From contig NZ_PDVP01000013.1 in the NCBI RefSeq assembly GCF_002727065.1, forward strand, positions 1 to 64,000: DNA of 64,000 bases. Reading direction: 5' to 3'. The first letter of the stretch is position 1. Each line of letters starts with the position of its first letter. The position numbers and the translations under genes were made by a program. Positions 44,373 through 52,517 of this stretch are shown here, piece after piece. The notes below the pieces were generated by a model. It did not search any database and was not told the origin of the DNA. It saw nothing but the letters and a program-made list of their open reading frames with translations. The stretch is from Zhengella mangrovi (lineage in GTDB: Bacteria; Pseudomonadota; Alphaproteobacteria; Rhizobiales; Rhizobiaceae).

Positions 44373-44403
44373 TATCTAAACCTTCCATCAACAGGAAGGT
44401 CAA
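44373..44403 (-). promoter_or_regulatory. CueR/HmrR-type promoter with 19-bp spacer and dyad
   Basis: On the minus strand, the -35 TTGACC (44403-44398) and -10 TAGATA (44378-44373) are separated by 19 bases, the overlong spacer typical of MerR-activated promoters. The spacer contains the dyad ACCTTCC-N7-GGAAGGT (44400-44380), nearly identical to the E. coli copA CueR box. Predicted start of transcription is at or next to the ATG at 44366. Confidence 0.9.
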
Positions 44404-44412
44404 GCAGGAAGG

Positions 44413-45396
44413 TCAGTCCGCCCGGGTGGCCGCAGCCGTCTGGCCATAGGTCCGCTCCGGAAACGGCCGGCCGGCGATCAGGTCGTCGAAAATGGCGAGC
44501 ACGAGATTTTCCGCAGCCGTCATCTTCCGCTTCGGGTTGCGCAGCAGATAGATGTCGACGGCCGGCAGCCGGGTATAGGGCGGCACTTGCCGCAGCAGGC
44601 CGGCCTTCACGTCCCGCTCCGCCACGTGCACCGGCAAGGCGCCGATGCCGATGTTGGCAACGATCATGCGCCGCACCTCGGTCAGGTTCGACGACACGCC
44701 GCGCGGCCCCGGCGCGAGCTTCGCCCGTTCCCGCAGCCGGGCGACCGAGTCCAGCGGGCCACCCTCGATCTCGGTCTGGAACGACACCGAGTCCTCGCCC
44801 TTCAGGTCCGCGATGGTGAGATGCTCGCGGTTGAACAGCCGGTGGCGGGGACCGCAGTAGAGGCCGAAGAATTCCCGGAACAGCACGCGCGCGTCGAGGG
44901 TCTTGGGAATGGTGTCGACAAGGCAGACGCCGAAGCTCGCCCGGTTCTGGCTGATCCGGCTGACGACGTCGGCGCTTTCCGTGACGGCGATGGAAAAGGT
45001 GACCCGGGGATTCTGGCGCGCGAACCGCTCCAGCGCCGCGTCGAGGTGCGGCGACACGACGTGGCTCGCCATGACGATTCCGACATGGCCCGTCATTTCC
45101 TCCTCGCTCGCATCCAGCAGCGCCGGCAATTGCGACACCGCGCCGAAGATCGCGGCGCATTCCGAATAGAGCAGGGCGCCGGCCTGCGTGACACGGAACC
45201 GGTTCGGCTTTCGCTCCACCAGCAGATGGCCGGTCGTCTCTTCCAGCCGTTTCAGCGCGCTGGAGATCGTCGGCTGCTTGAGGCCCAGGAAGTCGCCGGC
45301 CCGCGAGATGCTTTTCTGCTCCACCACCACCATGAAGGTGCGCAGCAGGTTCCAGTCGAGATTCCAAGGAAAGCGCTGTTCGTAGGGTTTGAGCAT
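44413..45396 (-). CDS. LysR-family transcriptional regulator
   Basis: 327-residue LysR regulator: helix-turn-helix at about 16-75 (WNLLRTFMVVVEQKSISRAGDFLGLKQPTISSALKRLEE) and a substrate-binding co-inducer domain at about 105-310. It is divergent from the catabolic operon starting at 45541. The 144-base gap between them is AT-rich and should contain its binding sites, so it is the likely regulator of that operon. The inducer is unknown. Confidence 0.92.
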   Translation of the reverse strand: MLKPYEQRFPWNLDWNLLRTFMVVVEQKSISRAGDFLGLKQPTISSALKRLEETTGHLLVERKPNRFRVTQAGALLYSECAAIFGAVSQLPALLDASEEEMTGHVGIVMASHVVSPHLDAALERFARQNPRVTFSIAVTESADVVSRISQNRASFGVCLVDTIPKTLDARVLFREFFGLYCGPRHRLFNREHLTIADLKGEDSVSFQTEIEGGPLDSVARLRERAKLAPGPRGVSSNLTEVRRMIVANIGIGALPVHVAERDVKAGLLRQVPPYTRLPAVDIYLLRNPKRKMTAAENLVLAIFDDLIAGRPFPERTYGQTAAATRAD

Positions 45397-45540
45397 TGAG
45401 CCAATCTATAATCAGAATTTCATATATCTATTTGCATGATGATCTCTCCCATGCAAGCGTTCTGACCGGGAACAAACGCCGGATGGCCGGACCCGGGACA
45501 GGAACCCGGTCGGCCCGAAAGGCAGCCAAGGGAGACTGAC

Positions 45541-46329
45541 ATGAAAACTCGCAGAACCATTCTCAAGGCGGTCGTCGCGGCCGGTTTCGTGGCGACGGCC
45601 GGACTGGGCGCAACCGGCGCGGCCTCCGCCGACGAACTGGAAGCGCTCAAGGAAAAGGGCTCCATGCGCATCGCCATGAGCGGCGCCTATCCGCCCTTCA
45701 ACTTCGTCAACGAGCAGAACGAGGTCGTCGGCTTCGACCCGGCCATCGGCACCGAGATCGCCAAGCGCATGGGCCTGGAGACGGAGATCGTGACCACGGC
45801 CTGGGACGGCATCATCGGCGGCCTGCTCGCCAACAAGTACGATGCCATCGTCGGCTCCATGTCGATCACCGAGGAGCGCGCCAAGGTGGTCGATTTCGTC
45901 GGCCCCTACTACACCACCAAGCGGGCCATTTTCACCAAGCCGGATTCCAAGATCACCAGCGTCAAGCAGATCGACGGCGACGTGAAGGTCGGCGTGACGC
46001 TCGGCGAGACGCACGAGGAATGGGCCCGCGAACAGGGCTACAACGTGCGCACTTACAAGGGCCTTCCCGAACTGCTGCTGGAACTGAAGAACGGCCGCGT
46101 CGACGTCATCGTCAACGATTCCATCGCCGCCATCCTGGCGATGAAGAAGAACGGCGACGATTTCCGCATGCTGCCGGATCTCGAGACCGACCAGATCGGC
46201 GCCGGCATCGCCATCCGGCAGGGCAACCCGGAACTCAAGGCGGCCATGCAGAAGGCGCTCGACTCCATGATGGAAGACGGCACCTATCTGGAGATCGCCA
46301 ACAAGTGGGTCGGCGGCGACATTCGCTGA
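45541..46329 (+). CDS. Amino-acid-type ABC transporter substrate-binding protein
   Basis: 262-residue periplasmic protein of solute-binding family 3. It has a signal peptide at about 1-30 (ending ASA) and the motifs GSMRIAMSGAYPPFNFVNE, VGFDPAIGTEIAKRMG, WDGIIGGLLANKYDAIVGSMSIT and GAGIAIRQGNPELKAAMQKAL. Arg/Asp ligands for an alpha-amino group are plausible, so the substrate is an amino acid or close relative. It is the first gene of the operon and is followed by a strong terminator-like hairpin. AGGGAG precedes the ATG. Confidence 0.93.
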   Translation: MKTRRTILKAVVAAGFVATAGLGATGAASADELEALKEKGSMRIAMSGAYPPFNFVNEQNEVVGFDPAIGTEIAKRMGLETEIVTTAWDGIIGGLLANKYDAIVGSMSITEERAKVVDFVGPYYTTKRAIFTKPDSKITSVKQIDGDVKVGVTLGETHEEWAREQGYNVRTYKGLPELLLELKNGRVDVIVNDSIAAILAMKKNGDDFRMLPDLETDQIGAGIAIRQGNPELKAAMQKALDSMMEDGTYLEIANKWVGGDIR

Positions 46330-46341
46330 CACGCCCTCTTG

Positions 46342-46372
46342 CGCCCGCCGGCCCTGGGTCGGCGGGCGTTTT
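46342..46372 (+). terminator. Strong intrinsic terminator/attenuator inside the operon
   Basis: CGCCCGCCG (46342-46350) pairs with CGGCGGGCG (46360-46368). The stem extends inward by three more pairs to a 3-base loop, and TTTT (46369-46372) follows. It lies between the binding-protein stop (46329) and the next start (46389). It probably lets most transcripts end after the binding-protein gene, so this protein exceeds the transporter and enzymes. Confidence 0.8.
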
Positions 46373-46388
46373 CCGGGAAAGGCCGGCC

Positions 46389-47180
46389 ATGAAGACCGCA
46401 TATGGAAAACTGACCTGGGAAGAGGTGCGCGACGCCGACAAGGACCGCGTCGTCATCCTCAATGTCTCTGCCACCGAAGACCACGGCCCGCACATGCCGC
46501 TCGACACCGACACCGTGCTCGGCATGGCGGTCGCCAACGGCGTGGCGGAGGCGGCGCCGGACGAGGTTTTCGTCATGCCGGCCATCCCCTACGGTTTCAA
46601 CGAGCACCACAAGGATTTCCCCGGCGTCATTTGGATCCAGCCGGAAACGCTGATCGCCTTCGTCACCGACGTGGCGAAATCGCTGGCCCACCATGGCTTC
46701 CGCCGGATCCTGTTGCTGAATTCCCATGGTTCCAACCACCCGGTGCTGGACCTTGCCGCGCGCAAGACGGTCATCGAGACCGGCATCATCTGCGTCTCGG
46801 CCTCCTACTGGAACCTCTGCGCCGACCGCATCAACGAGCACCGCAAGTCCGGGATCGGCGGTATCGCCCATGCCGGCGAGTTCGAGGCGGCGATGTACAT
46901 GCACCTGCATCCCGGCGACGTCTATCCGGAAAAGGCGGCGAACCAGAACCTGCACAATCCGGACAGCCGCTTCTTCAACCTCGACCTCGCCAAGGGTGGC
47001 GGCAAGGCCATGCTGATGCGCTGGTGGTCGGAAGTGTCGCCGGACGGCACCATGGGCGATCCGACCGTGGCCGATGCCGAGACCGGCCGGAAATTCCTCG
47101 CCGCGGCCATCGAGGAGACCACCGCGCTGGTGCGCGAGATCCGCGCGCTGCCGATCCTTGAGCGCAAGGACCATCACTGA
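46389..47180 (+). CDS. Creatininase-family amidohydrolase
   Basis: 263-residue metal-dependent amidase of the creatininase family. Metal and catalytic motifs: NVSATEDHGPHMPLDTDT (about 25-42), LLLNSHGSNHP and GIGGIAHAGEFEAAMY. Members open cyclic amides such as creatinine or 3-deamino-3-oxonicotianamine-type substrates and formamides, so the exact substrate is not fixed. Encoded with an amino-acid transporter, aminotransferase and deacylase, it probably hydrolyses a cyclic or substituted amide to an amino acid. Confidence 0.88.
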   Translation: MKTAYGKLTWEEVRDADKDRVVILNVSATEDHGPHMPLDTDTVLGMAVANGVAEAAPDEVFVMPAIPYGFNEHHKDFPGVIWIQPETLIAFVTDVAKSLAHHGFRRILLLNSHGSNHPVLDLAARKTVIETGIICVSASYWNLCADRINEHRKSGIGGIAHAGEFEAAMYMHLHPGDVYPEKAANQNLHNPDSRFFNLDLAKGGGKAMLMRWWSEVSPDGTMGDPTVADAETGRKFLAAAIEETTALVREIRALPILERKDHH

Positions 47181-47216
47181 GCCCGGCCGGGCGGGACAAG
47201 GGGAGGACGCAGCACC

Positions 47217-47864
47217 ATGGACACGGACCTGATGCTCAAGGTCTACCCGTTCTTCCTCAAGGCGGCTTGGGTGACGATCGAGCTCTCGCTGCTCACGACG
47301 ATCCTGGGGCTCGCCTGCGGCGCGCTCGGCGCGGCCGCGCGGCTGTCGCGCCTCGCCTTCTTCCGGTTCCTCGGCACGGCCTATGTCAGCCTGTTCCGCG
47401 GCACGCCGGCCCTGATCCAGCTCTTCCTGCTCTATTTCGGCGGCCCGCAGATCGGGATCCAACTCGATGCATTCCAGGCCGGCGTCATCGGGCTCGGCAT
47501 CAACATCGGCGCCTACATGACCGAGACGATCCGCGGCGCCATCATCGCCGTCGACAAAGGCCAGACCGAAGCGGCCCGGACGCTGGGCATGAGCCGCTTC
47601 CAGACCATGGCGCGGGTGATCCTGCCGCAGGCCGCCCGCCTGATGATCCGTCCGCTCGGCGTCAACATCAACGCGCTGATCAAGGGCACGGCACTCGTCG
47701 CCGCCATTTCCGTGGTGGAACTGACCTATACCGCCCAGCGCTACATCGGCTCCACCTACAAGCCGTTCGAGATGTTCATGCTCTCCGGCGCCCTCTACAT
47801 GGTCATCATCTACGTGGCTGGCCGGGCCATCGCCTGGGCCGACCGGAAGGCGAGGATCGCATGA
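47217..47864 (+). CDS. Amino-acid-type ABC transporter permease (HisM/HisQ family)
   Basis: 215-residue permease with the family N-terminus (FFLKAAWVTIELSLLTTILGL), the FRGTPALIQLFLLYFGGPQIG block and the EAA loop (EAARTLGMSRFQTMARVILPQAARLMI) that contacts the ATPase. It forms a heterodimer with the next permease. The start follows GGGGAGGA. The operon context makes it the importer of the operon's substrate. Confidence 0.93.
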   Translation: MDTDLMLKVYPFFLKAAWVTIELSLLTTILGLACGALGAAARLSRLAFFRFLGTAYVSLFRGTPALIQLFLLYFGGPQIGIQLDAFQAGVIGLGINIGAYMTETIRGAIIAVDKGQTEAARTLGMSRFQTMARVILPQAARLMIRPLGVNINALIKGTALVAAISVVELTYTAQRYIGSTYKPFEMFMLSGALYMVIIYVAGRAIAWADRKARIA

Positions 47865-47894
47865 GCGCGATGATGCAAGCCACGGGAGGCCGTC

Positions 47895-48551
47895 ATGGGT
47901 CTTGATTTCTCGGTCGTCCCGAAATTCATGGATGTCATCCTGCTGGGCGGCCTGTGGACGGTTGCCATCACGGTCTGCGCCGCGCTGCTCAGCTTCTTCG
48001 GCGGCATCTTCTTCGCCGTCGTCGCGCTTTATGCGCCCGCCGTCATCCGCCTGCCGATGCGCGCCTTCGAATGGGTGTTCATGGGCACGCCGCTGCTGCT
48101 CCAGCTCTTCCTCATCTATTTCGGCCTCGTCCAGGTGGGCATCGACCTGCCGGCCTTCGTCGCCGGCGTCATCGGCCTCGGCCTGCACTTCGCCGTCTAC
48201 AATTCCGAGCTGATCCAGACGGCCATCGTCGCCGTCGACAAGGGCCAGATGGAAGCCGCCCGAACGCTGGGGCTGAGCCGCGGCCAGGCGCTGCGCAAGG
48301 TGGTCGTGCCCCAGGCGGTGCGCGATGTCATCCCGCCCATCGGCAACAACATGATCGCGCTTCTGAAGGATTCCGCGCTGGTCTCCGTCATCGGCGTGTC
48401 GGAGCTGACGCTCTCGGCGCAGCTTGCCATCGGCCGCACCTACCGGCCGTTCGAGTTCTACCTCGTGGCGGCCGTCGTCTACTACATCATCAACCTGGGC
48501 ATGGAATACGTGCTCCGGAAGATCGAACGCCGCATCGCCCTGGCGCGGTAA
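47895..48551 (+). CDS. Amino-acid-type ABC transporter permease (second subunit)
   Basis: 218-residue paralogue of the preceding permease, with FMGTPLLLQLFLIYFGLVQVG and an EAA loop (EAARTLGLSRGQALRKVVVPQAVRDVI) both intact. GGGAGG precedes the ATG at 47895. It overlaps nothing and is 30 bases from the first permease and 12 bases from the ATPase gene. Confidence 0.93.
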   Translation: MGLDFSVVPKFMDVILLGGLWTVAITVCAALLSFFGGIFFAVVALYAPAVIRLPMRAFEWVFMGTPLLLQLFLIYFGLVQVGIDLPAFVAGVIGLGLHFAVYNSELIQTAIVAVDKGQMEAARTLGLSRGQALRKVVVPQAVRDVIPPIGNNMIALLKDSALVSVIGVSELTLSAQLAIGRTYRPFEFYLVAAVVYYIINLGMEYVLRKIERRIALAR

Positions 48552-48563
48552 GGGAGGCAGGAC

Positions 48564-49337
48564 ATGAACGACAAGACACCCTTCCTTGACATCCGCCACG
48601 CCCGCAAGAGCTATGGCTCGCTGGAGGTCATCAAGGACATCAGCCTGACCGTCGACCGCGGCGAGATCGTCGCCATCATCGGGCCGTCGGGCTCGGGCAA
48701 GAGCACCTTCCTGCGTGCCATCAACGATCTCGATCCGCTGACCGGCGGCGAGGTCTGGCTGGAGGGCACGCAGGTCAACAAGAAGCTGCCGCACCGCCAG
48801 TACGAGAAGCACATCAACCAGGTGCGCCAGGACATCGGCATGGTGTTCCAGCACTTCAACCTGTTTCCGCATCTCTCGGTGCGCGGCAACATCACGCTGG
48901 CGCCGAAGATGCTCAAGGGCCTGTCGGACGCTGATGCCAACAAGCTGGCCGAGGAGCAGCTCGACCGCGTCGGCATGCTCGATCGCATCGACTTCATGCC
49001 GTCCCAGCTTTCCGGTGGCCAGAAGCAGCGCGTCGCCATTGCCCGCGCCCTGGCCATGAAGCCCAAGGTCATGCTCTTCGACGAGGCGACCTCGGCGCTC
49101 GATCCTGAACTGGTCGAAGAGGTCAACCAGGTCATGAAGAAGCTGGCCAGCGAGCACATGACGATGATCATCGTGACCCACGAGATGGGTTTTGCCGAAT
49201 CCGTCTGCGACCGCGTCCTGTTCATGGATCAGGGCGTCGTCGTGGAAGAGGGCCCGCCGAGCGTGATCTTCCGCAACCCGGAAAGCGAGCGGACCCGCAA
49301 TTTCTTGCGTAAACACCTAGAGGGCGTCAGGAGCTGA
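48564..49337 (+). CDS. Amino-acid-type ABC transporter ATPase (GlnQ/HisP family)
   Basis: 257-residue ATPase with Walker [10 protein letters not shown] (about 40-48), Q-loop [13 protein letters not shown], signature [15 protein letters not shown] and Walker [17 protein letters not shown]. Together with 45541, 47217 and 47895 it completes a polar amino-acid-type importer. The start has an AGGGAGG ribosome-binding site. Confidence 0.95.
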   Translation: MNDKTPFLDIRHARKSYGSLEVIKDISLTVDRGEIVAIIGPSGSGKSTFLRAINDLDPLTGGEVWLEGTQVNKKLPHRQYEKHINQVRQDIGMVFQHFNLFPHLSVRGNITLAPKMLKGLSDADANKLAEEQLDRVGMLDRIDFMPSQLSGGQKQRVAIARALAMKPKVMLFDEATSALDPELVEEVNQVMKKLASEHMTMIIVTHEMGFAESVCDRVLFMDQGVVVEEGPPSVIFRNPESERTRNFLRKHLEGVRS

Positions 49338-49343
49338 CAGGCG

Positions 49344-50684
49344 ATGTCCAACCTATTCTACCAGTCGCGCCAGCCGCGACCCTTCCTTGATCGCGGCGAA
49401 GGCATCTATCTCTTCGACGAGCACGGCAAGCGCTACATCGACGGCTCGTCCGGCGCCATGGTCTCCAACATCGGCCACTCCAACCCGCGCGTGCTGGAGG
49501 CCATGAAGGCGCAGATGGACAAGGCCACCTTCGGTTACCGCCTGCACTTCCGCACCGAGGCCTCAGAGCGGCTCGCCACGAAGACCGCCTCGCTCATGCC
49601 CGATGGCCTCGACCGTGTCTTCTTCGTCTCCGGCGGTTCGGAAGCGGTGGAAAGCTGCGTCAAGCTCGCCCGGCAATATGCCCTGACCCAGGGTCAGGCC
49701 AGCCGCTGGAAAGTGATCTCGCGCTTTCCCTCCTACCACGGCTGCACGCTCGGCGCGCTCGCCCTGACCGGCTATGACCCGCTCGCCCTGCCGTTCGCGC
49801 CGATGATGCAGGTCATGCCGAAGATCGCCGCGCCGACCTGCTACCTCGACCGTGACAACCTGACCGACGAGGCCCGTGGCCTGAAATACGCCGACCTGCT
49901 GCGCGACGAGATCATCGCCCAGGGGCCGGACACGGTGCTGGCCTTCATCATGGAGCCGATCGGCGGCGCCTCCACCGGAGCGCTGGTCGCGCCCGACAGC
50001 TATTACGCCCGCATCCGCGAGATCTGCGACGAGTTCGGCATCCTGCTCATCTACGACGAGGTGATGACGGGTGCCGGCCGCACCGGCCGCTTCCTGGCCG
50101 CCGAGCACTGGGGCATCACGCCGGATATCGTCGCCCTGTCGAAGGGCTTTGCCGCCGGCTACGCCCCGCTCGGCGCCATGGTGGCGCGCAACGACATCGT
50201 CGAGGCCATCCTCGATGCCGGCGGCTTCCTGCACGGTTTCACCTATGCCGGCAACCCGCTCGCCTGCGCCGCCGGCCTTGCCGTGCTGGAGGAGATCGAG
50301 CGCGAGGGGCTGGTGGCCAATGCCGCGCGCATGGGCGAAGTGCTCAAACAGCGCCTGGAAGGGCTGATGCGGCGTTATCCGATGATCGGCGACGTGCGCG
50401 GCAAGGGCCTGATGACCGCCTTCGAACTGGTCAGCGACCGCGAGACCATGGCGCCGCTGCCGCGCGGGATGAACGCATACCTGCGCCTCGTCGAAATCGC
50501 CTACGGCAACGGCCTCATCATCTATTCGCGGCGCACGCGCGGCGGCGCCGAGGGCGATCACTTCCTGGTCTGCCCGCCGCTGATCATCACCGAGGCCCAG
50601 GTCGACGAGATGATGGGCCTGCTGGTCCGCTCGCTGGACACGTTCTGCGCCGAATCCGGGCTGGCCGTGGAGAACGCCGCGTGA
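49344..50684 (+). CDS. Class III PLP-dependent aminotransferase
   Basis: 446-residue aminotransferase of the omega-amino-acid/GABA type: YIDGSSGAMVSNIGHSNPRV, FFVSGGSEAVESCVKLARQY, the cofactor Asp in LLIYDEVMTGAGRTG and the PLP lysine in ALSKGFAAGYAPLGAM. Such enzymes act on beta-, gamma- or other omega-amino groups. With the downstream 3-oxoacid-type CoA-transferase, a beta-amino acid giving a 3-oxoacid is a natural fit, but this is inference. The stop overlaps the GNAT gene by four bases. Confidence 0.92.
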   Translation: MSNLFYQSRQPRPFLDRGEGIYLFDEHGKRYIDGSSGAMVSNIGHSNPRVLEAMKAQMDKATFGYRLHFRTEASERLATKTASLMPDGLDRVFFVSGGSEAVESCVKLARQYALTQGQASRWKVISRFPSYHGCTLGALALTGYDPLALPFAPMMQVMPKIAAPTCYLDRDNLTDEARGLKYADLLRDEIIAQGPDTVLAFIMEPIGGASTGALVAPDSYYARIREICDEFGILLIYDEVMTGAGRTGRFLAAEHWGITPDIVALSKGFAAGYAPLGAMVARNDIVEAILDAGGFLHGFTYAGNPLACAAGLAVLEEIEREGLVANAARMGEVLKQRLEGLMRRYPMIGDVRGKGLMTAFELVSDRETMAPLPRGMNAYLRLVEIAYGNGLIIYSRRTRGGAEGDHFLVCPPLIITEAQVDEMMGLLVRSLDTFCAESGLAVENAA

Positions 50685-51172
50685 CCGCGACGGTGACCCT
50701 CAGGCCGGCTGCGCCGGGCGATGCGCCGGCAATTGCCGGCATGCTGGCCGAACTGGCCGGCGAACTGGGCGAGGCCGGCCGCTTCGCAACGACGCCGGAG
50801 ACCGTCCGGCGCGACGGTTTCGGTCCGGAGGCCGCCTTTGCCTGCATCCTGGCGACCAGGGACGCCGAACCGCTCGGGCTGGTCCTCTTCCTGCGCTACT
50901 ATTCCACCCACCGCGCCGCCAGCGGTGTCTACGTCCAGGACCTGTGGGTCGCGCCGGCGGCCCGCTCCCGCGGCCTCGGCGAACGGCTCCTGCAGGCCGC
51001 CGCCCGCCAAGGCGCGGTCGCCTGGGGTGCGGCCTTCCTGCAACTGACCGTCCACGACCACAACGCGGCCGCCATGCGCTTCTACGAGCGCCTCGGCTTC
51101 GGTGCCCATGGCGACCGGCCGATGTCGGTGACGGGCGGCGCCTTCCGGGCGCTGGCCGGGAGCACGGCATGA
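50681..51172 (+). CDS. GNAT-family N-acetyltransferase
   Basis: 163-residue acetyltransferase. The acetyl-CoA-binding motif A is VAPAARSRGLGERLLQAAARQG (about 89-110), and FYERLGFGAHGDRPM is the C-terminal motif B. It starts within the aminotransferase stop and its own stop overlaps the CoA-transferase A start, so it is tightly coupled. Possible roles are protection from a toxic amine intermediate or making an N-acyl intermediate later removed by the M20 enzyme. Confidence 0.88.
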   Translation: MTATVTLRPAAPGDAPAIAGMLAELAGELGEAGRFATTPETVRRDGFGPEAAFACILATRDAEPLGLVLFLRYYSTHRAASGVYVQDLWVAPAARSRGLGERLLQAAARQGAVAWGAAFLQLTVHDHNAAAMRFYERLGFGAHGDRPMSVTGGAFRALAGSTA

Positions 51173-51861
51173 TCCTGCCCGACAAGAGCGTGGCGATTGC
51201 GGAGGCGGTATCGCGCATCGGCGACGGCGCCACCGTGATGGTGGGCGGCTTCGGCGTACCGGGCACCCCGTTCACGCTGATCCGCGAGATCGTCCGCCAG
51301 GGACCGAAGAACCTGACGCTGATCAAGAACGATGCCAACGAACGCGACCTCGGCATCGACCACCTGCTGGCCAGCGGCCAGGTCCGACGCCTGGTCACGA
51401 CCCATATCGGCCTCAACCCCCGCGCCATCGAACTGATGAACGGCGGCCGGCTCGAAGTCGAGTTCTGCGCCCAGGGCATCCTGGCCGAACGCATCCGCTC
51501 CGGCGGTTCCGGCCTGCACGGCTTCCTTACCGATGTCGGGGTCGATACCGAACTGGCGCGCGGCAAGACCACGTTCGACCTGGATGGCAAGACGGTGCTG
51601 CTGGAGACCGCCCTGCGCGCCGACGTGGCCATCGTCCATGCCGTCCGGGCCGACGTGTTCGGAAACCTCCAGTACGTGGCCACGGCGCGCAATTTCAATC
51701 CGCTCGTGGCCATGGCGGCCGACTGCGTCATCGCCGAAGCCGAGGAACTGGTGCCGCTCGGCGGCATCGCGCCGGACGCGGTGCACACGCCAGGGCCCTT
51801 CGTCGATTGCGTGGTGGAATTGCAAGAGCTCAGCAGGGAATACGACGTTGTCCGACGCTAG
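51169..51861 (+). CDS. 3-oxoacid-type CoA-transferase subunit A
   Basis: 230-residue family I CoA-transferase alpha subunit: DGATVMVGGFGVPGTPFTLI near the N-terminus, LTTHIGLNPRAIELM-like region, and LLETALRADVAIVHAVRADVFGNLQYVATARNFNPLVAMAA. It pairs with subunit B encoded next to move CoA to a short acid, probably a 3-oxoacid such as acetoacetate or a homologue. The start overlaps the GNAT stop and its stop lies inside the next start region. Confidence 0.92.
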   Translation: MILPDKSVAIAEAVSRIGDGATVMVGGFGVPGTPFTLIREIVRQGPKNLTLIKNDANERDLGIDHLLASGQVRRLVTTHIGLNPRAIELMNGGRLEVEFCAQGILAERIRSGGSGLHGFLTDVGVDTELARGKTTFDLDGKTVLLETALRADVAIVHAVRADVFGNLQYVATARNFNPLVAMAADCVIAEAEELVPLGGIAPDAVHTPGPFVDCVVELQELSREYDVVRR

Positions 51862-52501
51862 GACCAGGATGGTGGCCCGCGCCGCCCGCGAGATCGCGCC
51901 CGGGATGGTGGTCAACCTCGGCATTGGCCTGCCGACGCGCGTCGTGAACCATCTGCCCGCCGACTTCCCCTTCTGCCTGCACACCGAGAACGGCCTGTCG
52001 GGCATCGGTGCGACCCTTCCGCCCGAACGGGCCGACCGCAATCTGATCGACGCCGGCGGCGCCTATGTCTCGACGATTCCCGGCAGCGCCTTCTTCGACA
52101 GCGCGGTCTCCTTTGCCCTGGTGCGCAGCGGCCGCATCGACCTGACGATGCTGGGCGCATTCGAAGTGTCCGAGACCGGCGATCTCGCCAACTGGAAGAT
52201 TCCCGGCAAGTTCTCGCCCGGCGCCGGCGGCGGCATCGAACTGGCGCAGAAGGCGCGGCGCGTGGTGGTGCTGACCACCCACACCGACCGCGACGGCAAC
52301 CCGAAGCTTCTGTCCGAATGCACCCTGCCGCTGACCGCCAGCGGATGCGTCAGCCGCATCTTCACCGATCTCGCCGTCATCGACGTGACGCCGTCCGGCT
52401 TCGCCCTGCGTGAACTGGCCGCGGGCGTCTCGGCCGGCGACGTGAGGCACGCCACGGGCGCGGCGCTGGAAATTCCCTCCGGCGAGATCCCCGTCTTTTA
52501 A
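51848..52501 (+). CDS. 3-oxoacid-type CoA-transferase subunit B
   Basis: 217-residue beta subunit with the catalytic glutamate in LHTENGLSGIGATL, plus MVVNLGIGLPTRVVNHLP and STIPGSAFFDSAVSFALVRSG. The TTG at 51848 matches the family N-terminus (SDARTRMVARAA) and has AGGGA eight bases upstream; an ATG at 51869 is the alternative. It overlaps subunit A by 14 bases. Confidence 0.92.
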   Translation: MSDARTRMVARAAREIAPGMVVNLGIGLPTRVVNHLPADFPFCLHTENGLSGIGATLPPERADRNLIDAGGAYVSTIPGSAFFDSAVSFALVRSGRIDLTMLGAFEVSETGDLANWKIPGKFSPGAGGGIELAQKARRVVVLTTHTDRDGNPKLLSECTLPLTASGCVSRIFTDLAVIDVTPSGFALRELAAGVSAGDVRHATGAALEIPSGEIPVF

Positions 52502-52517
52502 GCCTGGAAGGCACGCA

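Noticed and set aside
46284-49316. 1010-codon minus-strand open frame
   Set aside because: It is antisense to the creatininase, permease and ATPase genes, all clearly recognised.
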